NCBI GenBank assembly: GCA_036365455.1
Contig: JAWQUS010000007.1
Location: forward strand, 20,414,001-20,478,000
Reading direction: 5' to 3'
Source: Macrosoma leucophasiata
Lineage: Eukaryota; Arthropoda; Insecta; Lepidoptera; Hedylidae
Length of the DNA: 64,000 nucleotides
In this document: one piece after another, positions 57,164-64,000 of the stretch
Position numbering within the stretch: position 1 is the first letter of the stretch
Layout of the letters: each line of letters opens with the position of its first letter
Made by a program: the position numbers and the translations under genes
The notes under the pieces: model-generated
Told to the model about the DNA's origin: nothing
Seen by the model: only the letters and a program-made list of their open reading frames with translations
The model's database searches: none

Positions 57164-58007
57164 AGGTTTCAAAGAATTATTCAAGATGCTGGTTTGTTAT
57201 TAATTAATGAAATATTTCAAGATGTAAAAAAGGGGCGGACGAACTCAAGATACCTATTTTGTAGGTACTTACTTATCATTATCACATCACTCTTCGTTTA
57301 AATTTGAATTTTAATACAACGTATTACAATAACAACGCAAGTGTTCATGTACTTGGAGATATTTACATGATTTCGATCGACATTTAATAGATAATTTTAT
57401 TTAAATTCTTTTATTTTTATAGGCCTTTCCGAATAGCCTTTTTAAATATTACATTTATGTCACAATAGTAGCATCTTTTACTTGAAAATTTCGTAGTTTC
57501 TTTCGGTGTATTACATTGGGTAAATTAGGTAAGTAGGTATTTCAAATTTAAAAAAAGGTGCAGAATTCGGACATTCGAAACCCACTTATTGATTACAAAA
57601 TTAGTCTTGAATGTGAGTTAAGTTTTAATATCCATGCTCAATTCACACTTGTTCCGATGCCATGAGCTTGTTCTTTTCTATTTATATATAGAAAAGATAG
57701 TCAGTAGCAAGTGACTTAATCGGTTTGATAAGAATTTAATTAGCAGCATTTAAAATAAATACGTAACAGCTAAGCGTTATGGCCGATATTAAAATAAATA
57801 ACTTAAATCGTACTAGTCGTATGACAGGAAGTGTATAATATTATGGCTTCCAGATTAAATCACCTTCGGTAACACAAAAGTTTTGGGACATCGTCGGATA
57901 GGATATCTAACACAATATATATCCATTACACTGTCATAAAGATTAAAAAAACTAGCGCGTTCAACCGACGACTTTTACACATTTATTTTATACGCTTACA
58001 CTCTCAG

Positions 58008-58160
58008 CCCCATAGTAGGTATAAACCTGTGTCGTGGGTGCCATTGTACACATACACATACACAAACACCCAGACCCGAAACAAATATCTGTAGGCCAAT
58101 ACCACTATTTGTACCGGTGCGGGGTCAAACGGTAATCTCACACCGCTGGACTAAACGGGT
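58008..58160 (-). mobile_element. SINE with tRNA-like promoter boxes (copy 3)
   Basis: Same order as 39128-39285: 'aacctgtgtcgtgggtgcca', 'cacccagacccgaaac', 'tgtaggccaataccac' and 'ctcacaccgctgga' on the plus strand. Confidence 0.65.
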
Positions 58161-58414
58161 CGTCAAAACATGAACCATGCACTAAGTATTGTCTATCTTA
58201 GTACCTGCCCTTTTGTCATCCAAATTCATGCATTACTGAATAGTTGTAATTGGAACAATAATATTTGTCCATATCTCTGGCGTTTTTGTGGACCCGGGTG
58301 AGCTAAAATGATTATCATGACCCTGTTGCTCACGAAACAAAAGGCGGTTTTTTTTCGCCCTGTGCGGACACGTAGAACATCTCTCATCATCTCTGTCCTT
58401 CTTTATATAATTAT

Positions 58415-58545
58415 AATATTGGCAACCCGTGATAGGTTCCCCCACGGCTGGGCACGAGTCTCTCCCCTTTTTGGGGGGAGGCCTGGAGCTTAATCCACCA
58501 CGCTGCTCCAATGCGGGTTGGTGGAGATACGTGTTAGTGGCCAAC
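58415..58545 (-). mobile_element. RTE-like LINE 3' end
   Basis: 'ggcaacccgtgatagg', 'ggctgggcacgagtctctcc', 'ccaccacgctgctccaatgc' is the 3' end of the 680-1030 type, minus strand, with its ATT-rich tail at the left. Confidence 0.7.
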
Positions 58546-58920
58546 CAACACTCCTTCTTTACTAAAATGTTATTTTGTATTATCTCAGGTCATTTAAATG
58601 TCCCCGTTTAGTTTTGCTTTCAACAAAGGTATACAAGGTGCGCTTTAGTAATCTTTTACGGATATGGGAAATGCAATTAAATTATCCCTCAAAGAAAACT
58701 TACCCTCCGTCTGCACCCTCTGTGAGAGCCAGGCATTCGGCGAACGCAATCGTATACCATTTAATGTAATTTTAGCCTGTGTCAATAAACATTCAAGATC
58801 GGTCTTCTAAAAGAATTTTAACCAAGTGTTGATTGATTTGATAACTTTTTGACAAAAATATTACGATTATTCAGCAAAAATTAATAGGTACCTACTCGAT
58901 TTTGATTTCCTTAATAGTAT

Positions 58921-59615
58921 TAGTAACACACGTCCGGATTCTGTACGGCTGATCGAATCCGCTCTCGCTACACACGACCGGATTCGGTACGGCTGACCGA
59001 ATCCGCTCACGCTACACACGACCGGATTCGGTGCGGTTGACCGAATCCGCTCTCGCTACATACGACCGGATTCGGTACGGCTGACCGAATCCGCTCACGC
59101 TACACACGACCGGATTCGGTACAGCTGACCGAATCCGCTCACGCTACACACGACCGGATTCGGTACGGTTGACCGAATCCGCTCACGCTACACACGACCG
59201 GATTCGGTACGGTTGACCGAATCCGCTCACGCTACACACGACCGGATTCGGTACGGTTGACCGAATCCGCTCACGCTACACACGACCGGATTCGGTACGG
59301 TTGACCGAATCCGCTCTCGCTACATACGACCGGATTCGGTACGGCTGACCGAATCCGCCGAACGAAGCCGCGGGCCGCACTCTTCTAAACACGTCCAGAT
59401 TTGTCCAGACTGTCCGCTCCGTACCAAATCCGGACATATGTTACTACTATAACACACGTCCGGATTCTGTACGGCGGTCCGAATCCGCCAATCAACTACG
59501 TGCGTAATAATTATGTCCGCCGGACTCCTATACACACGGCCACATTTGGTTCGGAGCTTACAGAATCCGCCGTCCGCTCTGTACCAAATCTAGACGTGTG
59601 TTACTACAATAAGTA
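58921..59615. mobile_element. Small TIR element enclosing a minisatellite
   Basis: Left end 'tagtaacacacgtccgga' and right end 'tctagacgtgtgttacta' are imperfect inverted repeats. An internal copy of the left end lies at about 59450. The interior is CpG-rich, with 10 tandem palindromic units (58931-59360) and diverged relatives beyond. No ORF with recognisable motifs. Confidence 0.65.
58931..59360 (+). repeat. 44-bp palindromic minisatellite, ten units
   Basis: The motif 'ccggattcgg' recurs every 44 bases from 58934 to 59331. Each unit contains 'cggattcggt', a 7-base loop and 'accgaatccg', followed by 'ctcacgctacacacga'. Units differ at only a few positions. Confidence 0.95.
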
Positions 59616-59834
59616 GGATCCACAATATTCTTGCCCGGGCTGTCATGTCAGTCGTAACGCCGGCACTGGTCATCATAGCAATACACATTACCGATGAAGT
59701 CGAAAGTCAAGCACATAATTACACATTAATGTATCGCGCAGAGAATGGACTATTATCTAATGTGAACGCAAAATGCATCGGTCGGTTGAACGCAATTTTC
59801 ACGCGTTACCGATTGTTCATGAAGTAGGTACTAG

Positions 59835-60170
59835 GTACATAGAGCATCTCGGCCCACCGGCACCGGTCGCGGCGGACTGGAGAGGAGTAGCCATAGCGTT
59901 TATTATCGATGCAAAACAGTCTGTCATTTTTTTGCGGTGGGAAATTCGTGTGACACACACTCACACTACAAAAATCGTCTATTACTACGAAACTCACACC
60001 TTGACTTTAACAAAATACCTATATAAACAATTTCACGCACACATTTAAATATCTGGGCGACAGGCATAGGACCATTTGGTCTTGTACTTTGACAGAGGGG
60101 CCAGCCTGCATATGGCTACTAACCTCCGGTCCGCCGCGGCCGGGGGCCCGTGTTGCTCTATGATGAAGTA
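59835..60170 (-). mobile_element. TIR element D, copy 2
   Basis: Left 'catagagcatctcggcccac' and right 'gggcccgtgttgctctatg' are inverted, and the similarity goes on for about 55 bases ('gtagccata' and 'tatggctac' at the inner edge). On the minus strand it matches D1 (30413-31060), including the shared MSFV-IDDFC reading frame at 59997. Confidence 0.65.
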
Positions 60171-60369
60171 ACATAACGCTTTCACTATGAATCGATTCCG
60201 ACGGAAGTGACATGCAATGTTGACTGCATATGAAAAGAATGAGCTAATTACTATAATTATCTATTATGCGATATTTTCCCAATGAGTCAGTTTACACTCA
60301 GCATCAGAATAGGTACTGTAGAGAAACAAAAAACAAGTGTGCATCACGATAGAAGCGAATATAATTTTG

Positions 60370-60618
60370 TCCAGTGACGGATCTCGCGGGCGTAGGCACC
60401 ACCGCATTACCTAATATACTTACCGCTTAATGTAGTGTTCAGCACTATCGTGTTCCGGTCAGGTGGTAATATACGACCTTGTAATTTCCGGCACAGAGGC
60501 GTAACACCTTAGGCCTCAGGAGTGGTAACGCATCTGCATTTTGACCTTGGTCTTTGTGTAAGTGTCTATAGGCTGCAGTCATCACTTAACATCAATGTGA
60601 ACTGCATGCTTGTTTGCC
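60370..60618 (+). mobile_element. Repeat family A, near full length
   Basis: 'ccagtgacggatctcgcggg' to 'gcatgcttgtttgcc'; the A-tail is replaced by unrelated sequence. Confidence 0.8.
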
Positions 60619-60699
60619 TGTCTCCAAAACAGTATACGATACATGATTTATAGTGCCCTGCCTCTCGGGAGATATAAATCATTATCTGTGGGGCTCACT

Positions 60700-62680
60700 A
60701 TCAGACAATAAAATTCAATAAGTATACATAGGTACATATATAACGTACAACGTTTTTGTTCAACGCAAACCTCGAAAATTCTGCACCACTCGATTGCCGT
60801 GTTTAGGTACCCTTTCTCTCTGAGGATCTGGGACTTAATTATCCTAATCAAATTGTAATTGGATGGCGATTTAAACATTTTGCCATACCCTATGTCTTGC
60901 ACTAACATAGGCCTGCAAGACAGCGGAACGATAGGTACATTCGTGATCATTTGCATTTATGACCATTAAATTTCGTGATGAGAGTTATATCTGAAAAATA
61001 TCCGATTAACATCTTGAAAATTATCAAAGAGATTGATTATTTGGAACCCTGATTCTGTTGAACAATTTTTTTTTTCTGTGATGAATGCGGCTGTTCGGCC
61101 TGCTCGTAAATACGAGTATATTTTAAGGTTGCAAAAGCAATCATGCAAAAAACAACGACATCCTGTGGTTTCCGTTCAATACAACGGGTACGTTAAATTA
61201 TCCTGTTTGTACTGTAGGTTGTTACTTTGATACGACAAACTTGTCAAGTATTCCCCGCGTTAATATTGTGTATTAGTAGTATGTTCTTGAAGTAATGAGT
61301 GCGAAGTTTATTTTTCTCATGGTTTTCCCCGTTTGGTTCCAAATAAGTAGAAGGAGTACGGAACGTTATCTGGGAATGTGTCATGAGTTCTCGTCATTAA
61401 GTAGTTTGTCCAATGAATAAAAATTGACTAAGTGCAAGTCACACTTGCGTTCAAAAGGTTCCGTACATTTTTTTTCTACTTTAACAATTTTTTTTTTACA
61501 CGTCCTACTAACATTTGCTTACCTAACTTAATATTCTGTGAAGCGTCGACCCTTTACCGTTAATAATATCGAGCAAATATGTCACTGTAGCGGTAACAGA
61601 AGTACATCATCTGTGAAAATTTAAACTGTTTAGCTATCACGGTTCATGAGGTACGTGAGGTGAGGTGAGGTGGTGACAGATAAAAGGACAGCAGAGTGCA
61701 GAATCTTAGTAATAGGGGCCCGTTTTACCATTTGGGTACTAAATCCTAAAAATCTATGTGTTTCTTCCATACTTACATCATTTAGAAAACAAAGAAACAA
61801 ATGCCTCGCAATAGTTTTCTTTTCTCCGATTCCTAAATTGTCCCAAAACAAACTCAATAGTAAACAAAACAACACATTCTATTCCTGTTTTTGTATAATA
61901 TTCGTTTTACAGGCCAAGTTTCAACCCGTTCCGCGTTATACCCTTTAATTTATTATGTAAACAGACGAGAGACACCGACGAAATAAACTGCATAGCCAGA
62001 CGCAAATAGTCACCGGACACTTATCCTATTCGAACATTTCAACAGTATATTTACAAATTAATTGATGGTGCTTCGAGATCGAGTTATAAATAAATACGTA
62101 TGATCCAACCGCATGGACGATGCCCTTTCTTCGGACAGAAATAACAATAATGGGGTCGACTTTAGATGGTGTTAGGATTGTTACACACTAATCAATTCTT
62201 ACACTCATTCGATTGACAAGTGTGGACGATCGATGGTCAATTAAATCAGCATTTACCATCCAACAATAAATATTACACATCGGGTTTAGGAAGGAGATCT
62301 CCTTCCTTCGGCTTATTTTGGTTCTGTAGAGCGTTATCGCTTTCGCATCTTACCGATATGATGTTTATCGACCATTTTGATGCAGTTTTGACCAACACCA
62401 GACTATCAGTGCTTACGTCGGCAGTGTGCAGCAGAGATAACGCTCTACGAAGTCGATACTAGCCGACTGACACTTTCATAGGCTCGATGTGCAATATTTC
62501 TTGATGAGCACTGTAGTTTTGTAAACTTTTCATCGCATTTACCTGACAATTGTGAGGGCACCGAACAGTCTTTTGTAGTCTGTTAGCTATTATAAATATT
62601 AAATAAGTAATTAGAAAATTATGTCTGTATCAATGCAAGTACAAAAGATAACTATAGCGTTCTAAGTCTTCGTGGTATCT
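60700..62680. other. Intron sequence without a recognised gene
   Basis: Contains only a short relic 'tgactaagtgcaagtcacac' with 'gttccgtacattttttt' (61420-61480; a common lepidopteran repeat also seen near 35360), a (GGTGA)n run at 61655, and an inverted pair 'gtagagcgttatc'/'gataacgctctac' about 95 bases apart (62327-62449). Confidence 0.5.
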
Positions 62681-62685
62681 ATCTA

Positions 62686-62945
62686 TGTATATAAAATCAA
62701 TTGCTGTTCGTTAGTCTCGCTGAAAGTCGAGAACGGCTGGACCTCATTGGATTTGGCTCATTTTGATATTGAATGATTTTTGGCAGTCCAGGGAAGGTTT
62801 AAAAGGTAAGAAAATATGAAGAAATTGAAGGGAAACCGTAAAAACCACAATTGTATTTTGCCATACAAATAGTCCGTATCTATCAAACCTTTGACACATT
62901 ATTTCATTTAGAGGCAATACGAAGTTTGCCGGGTCAGCTAGTTTA
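62686..62945 (-). repeat. Dispersed repeat G, reverse copy
   Basis: 'ttgctgttcgttagtctcgc', 'gagaacggctgga', 'gacacattatttcatt' and 'gcaatacgaagtttgccggg', the mirror of 42948-43160. Confidence 0.85.
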
Positions 62946-63287
62946 TTAATAATATTCACAACATTGAACAAGAGTCAATATTATTCAAACCCACATATCT
63001 AAATATTGATAGATTGCACATTGCAGACAGATCAGTACCGCATTGAACCTGCATTGCTGCTTACTGCAAGGACTGCAAAGTTTTCTATTGACAAGTTGCC
63101 AGAGCCTTGCTGCAAATGTGATCTGCACACCTTTGTTTGATGTATCCGTGCTTAATATCATAGATGTGCAAGCAAATAAATCTTGGAAATTAATAGCAAT
63201 AGAATCTGGAGGCTCGTTTTTATGCCAAAAACAATAAACACTCGGACAAGTCGCGGGTAACAGATAGGTATCTATTTTCACTTATTT

Positions 63288-64000
63288 CAGGGGTTCCCAA
63301 ACTTATCCCAGATCCAAATCCCAGAATTCTTGACCAATTCAAAAACCCTACTAGTTTAGTACACCAGAGAAACTGTATTAACAAGTACATTTTGTTATTT
63401 GTTGTTATGAGGAATTGTTAAAAATCAGGACAAAGCCGAAATAAGCATAAAAATTAACTTCCCTTCCTAACTTAACTTAACTTTCCAAAGTGTGCGTCAC
63501 TCGCAAACACAGTTTGGAAAGGTCATTTGTATTTGATTGTTGGTGTTTCTAATTGTTTTAGATTTTTGAACTAGTTTTCAGTGTTCGTTCAGACGTCCTA
63601 CATGTTTATCATCTAAAACATTAGGTATGGGGTATGTCGGAATACCGACAACTTCTATTTCGAAAGATCAAGTATCGTAAACAGTGGGTTATACATTTTA
63701 GTGTCAAATGGCTTGTTACTGAAACTTTGACGAGGCATTCGTTCTACTAATGCCTCGTCAAAGTTTATACTGGAAATATGTCTTAAGATCTTACATTAAA
63801 CTAGTTGACAAGAAATTACAAGTTTAGCCGAACTACCTCCAAAGTTGTGAAGATTGTTAAGCAAGTGCGATATATTGAGAGTGAGAGGTGACGGGAATGA
63901 AGGAAGCTGTAGGTAATAACTAAAAGATAAATACGAATGAGATCATCATTATGATGAATGAACACGGCAGTCGTCATCGGGGAGCGATAAGGTCCCAGTG
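63288..64000. other. Window end: MITE end fragment and a hairpin
   Basis: 'caggggttcccaaact' at 63290 resembles a hAT-type MITE terminus, without a partner nearby. At 63722-63766 a perfect hairpin has 18-base arms ('aaactttgacgaggcatt' and its reverse complement) and a 9-base loop. No gene is recognised. Confidence 0.6.

Larger units (their letters stand above)
45282..64000 (+). other. Lrch: Lrch intron 2 (incomplete in window)
   Basis: Starts with gtgagt at 45282. It contains the antisense MADF-BESS gene and the repeats listed. Stretches 48560-50515 (CpG-rich bits near 49560-49640), 51110-51400, 57164-58007, 58560-58920 and 60700-62680 hold no gene I can support. The next Lrch exon should encode further LRRs and was not found by eye. 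Confidence 0.7.

Noticed and set aside
58931..59360. CRISPR-like array of regular palindromic repeats
   Set aside because: The 'spacers' are identical from unit to unit, there are no cas genes, and the context is a eukaryotic intron; it is a minisatellite.
61630..61948. Overlapping 81- and 92-residue ORFs on both strands
   Set aside because: No motif, and mutual overlap on opposite strands suggests at most one is real; no other support.

Overview
The window looks like a gene-poor stretch of a lepidopteran (moth or butterfly) nuclear genome. It is AT-rich, has spliced genes with GT-AG introns, and carries dense dispersed repeats of kinds I know from Lepidoptera: RTE-type LINE 3' ends with ATT or TGATGAT tails, the 'gctgacccggcaaacttcg' and 'ctagctgttgcccg' repeats, the 'ggaggaggttctcaattcg' repeat, MITEs and tRNA-related SINEs. 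The order is established by repeat character and protein families; the species cannot be named.

The backbone is one host gene on the + strand, Lrch (leucine-rich repeat and calponin-homology protein). Its first coding exon is at 5231-5420 and the next recognisable exon at 45137-45281, separated by a 39.7 kb intron. I found no later exon, so the gene probably continues past base 64000. Three transcription units lie inside these introns on the opposite strand: an intronless, retrogene-like protein kinase A catalytic subunit paralog (23144-24268); a small two-exon gene predicted from two phase-matched ORFs that encodes a membrane-associated protein I do not recognise (21701-22275); and a two-exon MADF-BESS DNA-binding protein (45568-48074) downstream of Lrch exon 2.

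Region by region: 1-5230 is intergenic and holds a decayed retroelement ORF (3229-4158). 5421-45136 is Lrch intron 1, packed with repeats. 45282-64000 is the next intron, with the MADF-BESS gene followed by a long-TIR Mutator-like element (52250-53446), a GAT/ATC microsatellite pair, a 235-bp-arm inverted repeat, and a 44-bp palindromic minisatellite (58931-59360).

The most notable unexplained system is a family of tRNA-bearing retroposons with six copies (8302, 14625, 18686, 28276, 36362, 48491). Every copy has one fixed end (ACAAT read outwards) and 9-13 bp target-site duplications, and four of them have an inverted half that contains the tRNA-like segment. This architecture fits reverse transcription with an inverted second cDNA, and the two arms of a given copy share copy-specific sequence. 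A second theme is the large number of short perfect hairpins (15-30 bp arms, loops of 3-25 bases). At least one arose inside a repeat copy whose relatives lack it, which points to local template switching.
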